A stretch of DNA of 64,000 nt, taken from Methanoregula sp. PtaU1.Bin051. GTDB taxonomy: Archaea; Halobacteriota; Methanomicrobia; Methanomicrobiales; Methanospirillaceae. This document shows positions 16,316-23,131 of this stretch, one piece after another (the stretch's first letter is position 1; each line of letters opens with the position of its first letter). The DNA lies in assembly GCA_002067895.1 (NCBI GenBank), contig MVRE01000012.1, positions 1-64,000 on the forward strand, written 5' to 3'. A program made the position numbers and the translations under genes. Under the pieces are notes generated by a model. That model saw nothing but the letters and a program-made list of their open reading frames with translations. It was not told where the DNA came from and ran no database searches.

Positions 16316-16750
16316 ATGGCTCAGACAACAACCGAGAAAGCCAACATGGCGACGGTCCGGAAATTTTTCGAGGTCGGGCCGTCAGGGGGCGACATCCGGG
16401 CAGCCGATGCACTCCTCGCTGACGACTTTTCCCTGCACGTTCCCCTGCCGGTCGCCGGTCCCGGGATCGAGGCGATCAACAACGTCATAACGACCTGCCG
16501 GGCTGCCTTCCACGGCCTGAACGTGACAATCGAGGACATGACGGCTGACGGTGACAAGGTGACGTGCCGGTTCACGGCCCGGGGTGTGCATGAGGGGGAA
16601 TTCATGGGTCTCCCCCCAACCTACAAGCCAATCGTCATGACCGGTATCGAGATCTTCCGCATGAAGGACGGGAAGATCGCCGAGCTCTGGGGCGAAGCAA
16701 ACCTGATGGGCCTCGCGCAGCAGCTCGGAATCCTGCCATCACCCGCATAA
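16316..16750 (+). CDS. SnoaL-like (NTF2-fold) protein
   Basis: This 144-residue protein belongs to the SnoaL/ester-cyclase-like branch of the NTF2 fold: ANMATVRKFFEVG at the start, then DALLADDFSLHVPLPVAGPG, and a C-terminal strand pair around GIEIFRMKDGKIAELWGEAN. These small cone-shaped proteins bind or isomerise hydrophobic ligands. No particular substrate can be named. It follows hcp by 17 bases and is probably in the same transcript. Confidence 0.85.
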   Translation: MAQTTTEKANMATVRKFFEVGPSGGDIRAADALLADDFSLHVPLPVAGPGIEAINNVITTCRAAFHGLNVTIEDMTADGDKVTCRFTARGVHEGEFMGLPPTYKPIVMTGIEIFRMKDGKIAELWGEANLMGLAQQLGILPSPA

Positions 16751-16780
16751 CCGGATAACCCAGATTTCAAGGAGAGTTTC

Positions 16781-17155
16781 ATGGCTGAATACGAGATGGG
16801 AAAAATCGATCAGAAGGATAAACCGGATAAAAAACGCGAGGAACTCAAGGGGAAAGTGCTGGTTCTTCGGGATCTGGTGAACTACGCGGACGGGACCGTT
16901 GCGAGCCGGATGATCATCTCCCGGAAGGCAGGGAACATCACGCTCTTCTCCTTCGATGAGAACGAAGGATTATCGGAGCACACGGCGCCGTACGATGCGA
17001 CCGTCACCATCCTCGAAGGGGAATGCGAGGTCTGGGTTGCCGGCCAGACCTACCAGATGAAGGAAGGGGAGACCATCATCTTCCCGGCAAATGTCCCGCA
17101 TGCCCTCTCCGCGATCACCCGGTTCAAGATGTCCCTCACGATGATCCGGGAGTGA
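16781..17155 (+). CDS. Cupin-domain protein
   Basis: This 124-residue cupin has a lysine-rich N-terminus and then the barrel, with a first motif at SEHTAPYDATVTILEGECEVW (metal His and Glu) and a second at EGETIIFPANVPHALSAITRFK (His near residue 110). It has the size and motif order of small cupins linked to redox or metal stress. GGAG lies 7 bases before the ATG. It sits in the hcp run, with 3 bases to the next gene. Confidence 0.85.
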   Translation: MAEYEMGKIDQKDKPDKKREELKGKVLVLRDLVNYADGTVASRMIISRKAGNITLFSFDENEGLSEHTAPYDATVTILEGECEVWVAGQTYQMKEGETIIFPANVPHALSAITRFKMSLTMIRE

Positions 17156-17158
17156 ACC

Positions 17159-17482
17159 ATGGGCGGTGACGCGAAGGACGGGTACTATTGTTCCATCTGC
17201 GGCGGTATTCCGCCCGACCAGATCAAGATCAAGAAGATCCCGATCGAAGGCAAAGAGACCGGCATCGACCGGCTGGACTGGATCCTCCTTGACGTGTACC
17301 GAAGGAACTTCAGTGGCGATGAGACGATCACCGACGAGCTGGTAAAGAGGGTCCGGCAGTTCAATTACATCCCGACAAAGAAGATGGCGGAGTACCGGGC
17401 GGCCCTCCTGCGGGAGTACAGGATGCTCAGGCCAGGAGACATCCGGCTCCTGGAAGAACAGCTGGAGGGCAAGAAAGAGTGA
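17159..17482 (+). CDS. Hypothetical protein with N-terminal CxxC
   Basis: I do not recognise this 107-residue protein. It has a single CSIC pair near residues 12-15 (YYCSICGG) and is otherwise helical and charged (for example ELVKRVRQFNYIPTKKMAEYRAALLREY). One CxxC could contribute to metal binding in a dimer or with a partner. It is embedded between the cupin and the zinc-ribbon gene with only a few bases on each side, so it is almost certainly co-expressed with them. Confidence 0.7.
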   Translation: MGGDAKDGYYCSICGGIPPDQIKIKKIPIEGKETGIDRLDWILLDVYRRNFSGDETITDELVKRVRQFNYIPTKKMAEYRAALLREYRMLRPGDIRLLEEQLEGKKE

Positions 17483-17486
17483 AAAT

Positions 17487-17723
17487 ATGCTTGACCATTG
17501 TCCCGGTGCAACAAACCTGAGAACGCCCACGCTCTCGATCCGGAAATGCCCGCAGTGCGGGAACGAGGTGGAGGTCTTCTCCAATGACCTCAAGGTGACC
17601 TGCGACAACTGCGGCTTTATCATCTGGAACGACATCGCCTCCTGCGTCCAGTGGTGCAAGTACGCGAAGGAATGTGTCGGGGAGGAGATGTACCGGAAAC
17701 TTGTCGAGAGAAAAGAGGGATGA
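17487..17723 (+). CDS. Small zinc-ribbon/Cys-rich protein
   Basis: This 78-residue protein has a classic zinc ribbon, CPQCG...CDNCG, at about residues 22-45. A second Cys cluster, SCVQWCKYAKEC, follows at about 54-65. Seven or more Cys residues in such a short protein suggest metal or cluster binding and possible redox sensing. It begins 4 bases after the preceding stop and is part of the hcp run. Confidence 0.75.
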   Translation: MLDHCPGATNLRTPTLSIRKCPQCGNEVEVFSNDLKVTCDNCGFIIWNDIASCVQWCKYAKECVGEEMYRKLVERKEG

Positions 17724-17805
17724 CTGGACGGTTATCGCCATATGATACGTCTCATGACCCGATGATGAACAGAAAGGTAATCATACCAGAAAGTGAGGAT
17801 GAAGT

Positions 17806-18357
17806 ATGCCACCACATTGTGATACCAGGGACGGCCCGGTTGTCAAGGCCGCAAAGAAAGCGCTGGAGACCGGAAATCTCAACTACGTACTGATCTGGAT
17901 TCCCAAGGAATCCGAGAAGGAACTGAAAGGAGTATTCGAACGAACCCTCCGTGCACGGAAAGCCGGGAAAGATGCACAGGAGGTTGCCGATGACTGGTTC
18001 TTCGAGACCGCGATCCGGCTCCACCGGGCCGGCGAAGGGGCTCCGTATACCGGGATGAAACCGGCAGGCCTGAGCGAGGGCCCGGTCGTCCCGAGAGCAG
18101 AGAAGGCGATCGAGACCGGTGATCCCAAGGAGACGATTGACTTTATCCTGAAGACCGTCGAGGACGATCTGACCCACCGCTTCCATCATGTCATGGAGAA
18201 GAAGAAGTATGCTGTGGACGACGTTGCCGCCGGCAGGGAGTTCATCGCGGCCTTCATCGGCTGGGTCGTGTATTCCCATCACATGTACGTGAATGTGACG
18301 AACGCTGCCGGCCACGGGGAACAGCACGGCGGGGAAGGGAGCTCCCACCGCCACTGA
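17806..18357 (+). CDS. DUF6448-like protein
   Basis: This 183-residue protein starts MPPHCDTRDGPVVKAAKKAL, which matches my memory of the DUF6448 family; that assignment is from recall. Most of it is helical, with a repeat-like pair of PVV-xAxKA(L/I)ETGxxx segments at the start and near residue 85. It ends in a His-rich tail (HGEQHGGEGSSHRH), suggesting metal binding. The family has no assigned reaction. It belongs to the same cargo run, downstream of the zinc-ribbon gene. Confidence 0.65.
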   Translation: MPPHCDTRDGPVVKAAKKALETGNLNYVLIWIPKESEKELKGVFERTLRARKAGKDAQEVADDWFFETAIRLHRAGEGAPYTGMKPAGLSEGPVVPRAEKAIETGDPKETIDFILKTVEDDLTHRFHHVMEKKKYAVDDVAAGREFIAAFIGWVVYSHHMYVNVTNAAGHGEQHGGEGSSHRH

Positions 18358-18380
18358 TTTTTTTTCAGGATAGATGTGCC

Positions 18381-18608
18381 GTGATTGTCACCATTGACCG
18401 TTCATCCTGCGTCAGCTGCGGATCCTGCTGGGATGCCTGCCCGGGCTTCTTCGAGCAGAACCCGGATGACACATTCAGCCAGATTATTGAAAAATTCCGT
18501 CAGGACGGGAATATCGGGACCGGGACACCCCCGGTAGATCTCGAGGCGTGCGCTCATGACGCTGCGGATCTCTGCCCGGTACAGATCATCACGATCGCGG
18601 ACAGTTAG
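18381..18608 (+). CDS. Single 4Fe-4S ferredoxin
   Basis: This 75-residue ferredoxin has one cluster-binding set, CVSCGSCWDACPGFF at about residues 10-24 and CPVQII near the C-terminus. The second site found in 2x4Fe-4S ferredoxins is replaced by an insertion (FSQIIEKFRQ...). It starts at GTG, because no in-frame ATG precedes it. It closes the hcp run, ending 11 bases before the right 61-bp repeat. It is a candidate electron donor to Hcp or to the siroheme protein. Confidence 0.85.
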   Translation: MIVTIDRSSCVSCGSCWDACPGFFEQNPDDTFSQIIEKFRQDGNIGTGTPPVDLEACAHDAADLCPVQIITIADS

Positions 18609-18619
18609 CGGTTTATCGT

Positions 18620-18680
18620 CGGCCCGCTCCGCATGCTTCGCACAGCTTCGCCGTGCTCGCACCCGCTTCGCGGACCGGCT
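18620..18680 (+). repeat. 61-bp perfect inverted repeat, right copy
   Basis: This is the exact inverse of 8946-9006. It begins 11 bases after the ferredoxin stop and precedes the AlbA-domain gene. Together with the left copy it brackets the ArdC operon and the whole hcp cargo. Confidence 0.95.
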
Positions 18681-18768
18681 TCTCTCTGTTAATTATGCAT
18701 AAATCAATAATGCACAAACCCGTATCTTGAAACAGAAATAAGGATCAGGAACGAGGAGAACCGGCCTG

Positions 18769-20154
18769 ATGAACAACTTGGCTGTACTTATCCGGCAAGG
18801 CGAAGGCGAGAATGTTGAATTCAAAGAACAGTGGAACGACCACGGTCTTGAAGCACTCGCATCCTTTGCCAATACACGAGGCGGTACGCTCCTCATCGGT
18901 GTGCAGGATAATGGGGCGGTCATCGGTTGGAATGGGGATGACCGGGCACAGCAGGCCATCATCAACCAGATTGTCGAGATCCTCGGCCTCCAGCCTACAG
19001 TTTCGGTCCAGCAGGAGCAGGGAAAGCCCGTGCTCGTCATCAAAGTAAGCCCCATCACAACCTTGGTCGCGTGCAGGGGCCGGTATTACCAGCGCGTAGG
19101 TAACACGACCCGGGAGATCCCGGCAGAGCAGCTTGGCCGTTACTTCATTGCAAAACTTGGTGTTCAGTGGGATGGCGTGACAAATGGCTATTCCATCGAC
19201 CAGATTGATCCGGTTGCTGTGCGACGTTTTGTTGAACTTGCCAGAGGCAGGCTGCCGTTTGCACGGGGGGAAGAATCCGTTGATAGCATTCTCCAGAAAC
19301 TCGACCTGATCCCTGAGGGGAGGGTTACCCGGGGTGCGGTGCTGTTGTTCGGCAAGAACCCTCAGGCCCAGTTCATTAATGCACAGATTCACATGGGCCG
19401 GTTCAAAGATGACATCACCATCATCGATGACAAGTTGCTGAAAGGCAATCTCTTCGCTCAATTGGAGGGTGCTGTTCAGTTGTTCCGTACATACCTGCAG
19501 GTCAGGTATGAATTTGAGGGAACGTCACGCGAAGGCGAACCGCTCTCGGCTATGCAGCGCAAAGAGATCTGGGATTACCCGATCGAGGCCCTCCGTGAAG
19601 CAGTAATCAACGCACTCATCCACCGGGACTATTTCCAGGCCGGCCAGGAGATCCAGATCCGCGTTTACGATGACCGCGTGGTAATCACAAATCCCGGCAG
19701 TCTTCCGGAAGGGATGACTGTAGAGGAACTGAAACGCGAGGGCCACCGGTCAATGCCGCGAAATGCCCTGCTTGCCCAAGTATTCTATTATGGTGAACTA
19801 CTGGAGAAATGGGGGACCGGCACAAGCCGCATGATTGCGCTCTGTCAAAAACATGGGATCCCGGAACCGGAATTCTCTGCAAACCCGGACTGGTTCAGCG
19901 TTACGTTTACCAAAGATATCTACACGGACAACCGGCTTCTCGCGCTGGGGCTTTCCGACCGGCAGGTGAAGGCTGTCCGATATGTGAAGGAGAAGGGGGC
20001 TATCACGAACAAAGCGTACCGCGAACTTACGGGTATAACGGATCGGACCGCCCTGCGCGATCTCAAGGAACTTTGTGACCGGAAAATTTTCAATAAAGAG
20101 GATAAGAAAGGTAAGGCAACTGAATATACTCTGGTAAAAAGAATCCCGACATAA
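18769..20154 (+). CDS. AlbA/Schlafen-type ATP-binding DNA-binding protein
   Basis: This 461-residue protein has an N-terminal AlbA_2/Schlafen domain (about residues 8-125, with ENVEFKEQW and SFANTRGGTLLIGVQDNG). A GHKL ATPase domain follows at about 265-350 (REAVINALIHRDYF, then GTGTSRM), and a C-terminal winged helix at about 395-455. Such proteins are frequent on mobile elements and in defence islands and are usually described as putative transcriptional regulators. It is a single gene with its own leader, and GGAG lies about 11 bases before the ATG. The target is unknown. Confidence 0.85.
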   Translation: MNNLAVLIRQGEGENVEFKEQWNDHGLEALASFANTRGGTLLIGVQDNGAVIGWNGDDRAQQAIINQIVEILGLQPTVSVQQEQGKPVLVIKVSPITTLVACRGRYYQRVGNTTREIPAEQLGRYFIAKLGVQWDGVTNGYSIDQIDPVAVRRFVELARGRLPFARGEESVDSILQKLDLIPEGRVTRGAVLLFGKNPQAQFINAQIHMGRFKDDITIIDDKLLKGNLFAQLEGAVQLFRTYLQVRYEFEGTSREGEPLSAMQRKEIWDYPIEALREAVINALIHRDYFQAGQEIQIRVYDDRVVITNPGSLPEGMTVEELKREGHRSMPRNALLAQVFYYGELLEKWGTGTSRMIALCQKHGIPEPEFSANPDWFSVTFTKDIYTDNRLLALGLSDRQVKAVRYVKEKGAITNKAYRELTGITDRTALRDLKELCDRKIFNKEDKKGKATEYTLVKRIPT

Positions 20155-20203
20155 TCCCGACAAACCCGCCACCAATCCCGACATTTTCCCGACAATCCCG
20201 ACA
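20142..20203 (+). repeat. Iteron-like AATCCCGACA repeats
   Basis: AATCCCGACA occurs at 20142-20151, 20153-20162, 20173-20182 and 20194-20203, with a shortened TTCCCGACA just before the last copy and a degenerate AAACCCGCC between the second and third. The first two copies overlap the end of the AlbA-domain gene. A cluster of identical 10-mers on one strand is the look of replication iterons or a multi-copy protein-binding site. Confidence 0.6.
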
Positions 20204-20565
20204 CCCCCCCATCTTTTCAGGATCTCCCTCGAAGACCTTCGGTCTTCTCGAATCTCGTCCATTCAAGACTCGCCCGGAAAAACCGACCCTCAAAACAGGG
20301 CCTTAAACCGCGTTTCTCCCTCGGGATCGGGTAAAACTACGTGGCCGGATTGGCCTCGATTCTATGCCTTTTAGCACCCCTTCACTGACGGGCAATCCTG
20401 TCGCATTTCGGCAATCAGGGCGCTATAACCCCTTCGTTTCCACAGGAACAGAAAAGGGCGGTTTTACGGGGTTTTCCGGTATCCGGCCTCCCTTTCAGAC
20501 GTGAAAAAGGGCCAGAAATGGGCGTATTTTCCCCTCGTCGGGAGGGAGTGGGAAAATAGGGTATC
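20204..20565. other. Intergenic region between AlbA and RNase III genes
   Basis: I see no gene here. It is a convergent intergenic space between the plus-strand AlbA gene and the minus-strand RNase III gene. It contains a C-run, a short GAAGACCTTCGGTCTTC palindrome near 20230, and mixed sequence with no conserved frame. The palindrome may act in transcription termination. Confidence 0.5.
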
Positions 20566-21081
20566 TCAGAGGGGACTAGGGTGGGATCGTTTTTCCATAT
20601 CCTGTAATTCGGGCTTAAAAATCTTCGAAATACAGACAATCGTTTCAGGTAAAGATCGGCCCGTATCAAGAAAGATTGCCCCGACGAGTGCTTCAACGGT
20701 ATCTGCACACAATTTTTTCGTTCCTTTTTTCAGTTGCTCGCCCTCCCCCATTCGATGCAGAATCAGATTATCATCGAGAAGATGGAGCCGCTTTCCAACT
20801 GCGGCTAGTTTCAAATTTTTCTCCAGGTCCGATTTGACAATGGTAATGTCTCCTTTGGTATTCAGGCCCCGGTCCATGAGCAGCAAAACAAATCCTGCCT
20901 TTAAGACGGCATCACCAAGCGTGGCATACGTCTCCTGATGCGGGCACTTTCTTGCCCCGACTTTTCGCTCCCTCTCCTCTTTGGAGAACGTCGAATGTGT
21001 CAGGGCCCGATATAACTCTTTTTTATTCGTAAATTCATGGCCCAGCCGCTTCTCCAGTTTGCTGATCTTCGCCGCATCCAT
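20566..21081 (-). CDS. Ribonuclease III-like protein without dsRNA-binding domain
   Basis: This 171-residue protein is a lone RNase III catalytic domain, the family that cleaves double-stranded RNA. The signature stretch is HQETYATLGDAVLKAG at about residues 48-63 and the second is CADTVEALVGAIFLD at about 125-139. Of the acidic tetrad, Asp57, Asp127 and Glu130 are present, but the first Glu (ERLEFLGD in typical enzymes) is Ala53; Glu50 is retained. It has no C-terminal dsRNA-binding domain. RNase III is uncommon in archaea, so presence on a mobile element fits transfer. Activity may be altered by the missing Glu. Confidence 0.8.
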   Translation of the reverse strand: MDAAKISKLEKRLGHEFTNKKELYRALTHSTFSKEERERKVGARKCPHQETYATLGDAVLKAGFVLLLMDRGLNTKGDITIVKSDLEKNLKLAAVGKRLHLLDDNLILHRMGEGEQLKKGTKKLCADTVEALVGAIFLDTGRSLPETIVCISKIFKPELQDMEKRSHPSPL

Positions 21082-21156
21082 GATAGTTGAATGGAGCGAT
21101 CAGGTAAAAATGAATTGCAGAAATCGTATGAAAAAGGGATTTTAGAAAGTGAAAAT

Positions 21157-22167
21157 TTAAGTGGATTTATACCAGTATCCATTTGGATAATAAATGGTTA
21201 ATTCGCCAGAATCGTGAAAAAATGTCCCGCCCGGATATTTTGACCACCAGTCAAGATTGAGCCAGTATTGGGTAACTCCGTTCCTGGTTGTTGTATGATA
21301 AGCAATCCCTTTCGAATGATATCGTTTAATGATATACATTCCAATTTTATCGAGATCCGTCTTACTCGTCCCAATTAATACTTCAGGATATGCGTGGCCA
21401 CCTTCCTGATTGTATGCAGTAACGATTCTTGTACTCCCACCGATCGATTGAATAATTGATCCCACCGTGATGGCAAAATCATCACAATCCCCTTTCAAAC
21501 CGAGTTGAATTGTCCTGCTGGCCGGGGAGAAATACTCAGATCCTTTGGGATCATTGACGTAGGTCCATCTCTTATACACCGTCTCCCACAAATCGCAGAT
21601 CTGGGCAATGTTATAATTTCCCTCGTGCGAATTTGGGATGAGCGACACCGCAAAATCCCGGGTCGTAGGATTTGTATAATCCATAGCAGTTTTTATTTTT
21701 TCTGCGGTTTGGCTTTCTTTTGATTTACTTTGTGTTGCCAAGGGAGTGGGATCTACCTGCGTTCCACGACTCGGAGAGATGATATTTGTATTATCCGAAT
21801 CGGAAGAATCGTTCCCCAGACCCATGAAATAGGGGCCTGCGACAAAGAAAATTATCGCTCCAACAATAGCACCAATAATGATTATCCCAATAGTCCCAAT
21901 GCCGGATGACGGTGCTGCAGGTTGTTCATATTGAGGGGTGTAAACCTCATCTTCAGCTTCATCAGAAACACTATCATCCGACCGATCAACTGGATAAAAC
22001 TGATTGTCGATAATAACGTATTCCTGCCCGTCTTTCACAACGTGAACGGCATCTTCAACGACTATTTCCTGATCGTCAATATAGAATGTCTCTTCTCCAG
22101 AAACTATGAAAGAATCATCAAATTCCTCCTCTGGTTCAGGATCTCGGCGTCGCTTTCGTCGTGCCAT
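21157..22167 (-). CDS. Membrane protein with transglutaminase-like domain
   Basis: This 336-residue protein has a highly charged cytoplasmic N-terminal part (residues 1-90), one membrane helix (IGTIGIIIIGAIVGAIIFFV, about 91-110) and an external domain. The latter has the transglutaminase-like triad pattern: Cys in LKGDCDDFA (about 232), His in GGHAYPEV (about 259) and Asp in LNLDWW (about 305). Archaeal proteins of this type are thought to act as cysteine proteases or protein cross-linkers at the cell surface. Composition is AT-richer than host genes. It lies upstream of, and on the same strand as, the RNase III gene. Confidence 0.8.
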   Translation of the reverse strand: MARRKRRRDPEPEEEFDDSFIVSGEETFYIDDQEIVVEDAVHVVKDGQEYVIIDNQFYPVDRSDDSVSDEAEDEVYTPQYEQPAAPSSGIGTIGIIIIGAIVGAIIFFVAGPYFMGLGNDSSDSDNTNIISPSRGTQVDPTPLATQSKSKESQTAEKIKTAMDYTNPTTRDFAVSLIPNSHEGNYNIAQICDLWETVYKRWTYVNDPKGSEYFSPASRTIQLGLKGDCDDFAITVGSIIQSIGGSTRIVTAYNQEGGHAYPEVLIGTSKTDLDKIGMYIIKRYHSKGIAYHTTTRNGVTQYWLNLDWWSKYPGGTFFHDSGELTIYYPNGYWYKST

Positions 22168-22276
22168 TATACTTCATATCACATCGGCTCATGATTATTT
22201 TTATTGTTTAATTCAGAAAAGGGGGTTGGGGAGGTGAAAACCGGGCCGGACAGAGAGGGAGGATCTCCCTCCCTCG

Positions 22277-22414
22277 TCAGTATTCCTCGTTCTTTCCGGA
22301 GTTGCCCATGTAGTCGAGCACCCGGTCCCACATGACGAGCAGGCCCGGAATGATGACATAGGCGAGCAACCCTGCGCCCAAGAAGAGCGCCGTGATGAGA
22401 ATTTCGTTGTCCAT
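22277..22414 (-). CDS. 45-residue single-span membrane microprotein
   Basis: The frame starts at ATG 22414, preceded by GAGGTGA 6 bases upstream. It encodes 45 residues with one membrane helix (ILITALFLGAGLLAYVIIPG) and a charged C-terminus (GNSGKNEEY). It lies 27 bases downstream of the 170-residue gene and is probably co-transcribed with it. The clear ribosome binding site and clean hydrophobic helix make it credible. Function is unknown. Confidence 0.65.
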   Translation of the reverse strand: MDNEILITALFLGAGLLAYVIIPGLLVMWDRVLDYMGNSGKNEEY

Positions 22415-22441
22415 TCCCTTTCACCTCTGCGTTGCTCCCGC

Positions 22442-22954
22442 CTAAGCGAGGGCTGCGACAGTGTCGGCCCAGGTCTCGACGTTGGTCCGGATCGCGTCGT
22501 CCGAGTAGGACTGGAGCGTGACCCGGTCGCGGGTGAACGTGAGGTTGTACAGTTCACCGTTGGCGTCGTGGCAGCGGAGGGTCGCGCTGAAGGACTCGTT
22601 CTCGGTGTCCCGCACAGCGGTCCCGCCATGTGCTGCTGCGAGGGCTGCGTCGGCGAGCAGTGCAGCGGCCCCGGCGTTGAACCCGGCAATCGTGTTGAAC
22701 TTGCTGGAGTCGTTGCCCACGGTCTTGGCGTTTACGTCCTGGTAAACGACCTTGGCCGTGTAGCTCTCACGGATCTTTTCCACGGGGTCATGGGTAACCC
22801 CGGCAGTCATATATCCTACACATTCGAACGGGTTGTCGGTGATGACCGACGCAACGATCGTGTTGAACGTCGCCACGTCCGGGATGGGGGTCGCGAGTTC
22901 GCGAACCGCATTCTTGCTTTCAGAACTCTGTACGAAATCTGCCATTGTTCTCAT
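22442..22954 (-). CDS. Hypothetical 170-residue protein
   Basis: I do not recognise this protein. It is alanine-rich in the middle (FNAGAAALLADAALAAAHGG, about residues 91-110), with strand-rich ends, and has no signal peptide or membrane helix. Its GC content is like the host's. Codons 1 (22954) and 4 (22945) are both possible starts; GGGAG precedes them. Its small membrane-protein neighbour downstream suggests a two-gene unit. A structural or virion-like role is conceivable, given the element, but nothing in the sequence shows it. Confidence 0.65.
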   Translation of the reverse strand: MRTMADFVQSSESKNAVRELATPIPDVATFNTIVASVITDNPFECVGYMTAGVTHDPVEKIRESYTAKVVYQDVNAKTVGNDSSKFNTIAGFNAGAAALLADAALAAAHGGTAVRDTENESFSATLRCHDANGELYNLTFTRDRVTLQSYSDDAIRTNVETWADTVAALA

Positions 22955-23131
22955 GGCTCCCGCCCTTGGGCCCTCGGGCTGTTTATATATCGTTTTTCTC
23001 AGGGCTTAGCCTTGACTGAACCTTTGAAGAGAGAGCATCCGTTTCGGACAAATTACAATCGAGTGAATAAATATAACGTATTTCAATTTTCAATAGTTCA
23101 CTGAATAGTCAAGTTGGCGGCGGGTATTCGA
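22955..23131. promoter_or_regulatory. Promoter region of helicase/methylase locus
   Basis: The intergenic space between divergent genes contains AAATATAACG near 23068, a TATA-like box on the plus strand about 60 bases before the helicase ATG. On the minus strand a GTTTATATATCG stretch near 22980 (plus-strand reading) could serve the 170-residue gene. It is AT-rich relative to both neighbours. Confidence 0.4.

Noticed and set aside
20142-20203. CRISPR array
   Set aside because: The repeat is only 10 bases and spacers are irregular, 1-11 bases; no cas gene is present.
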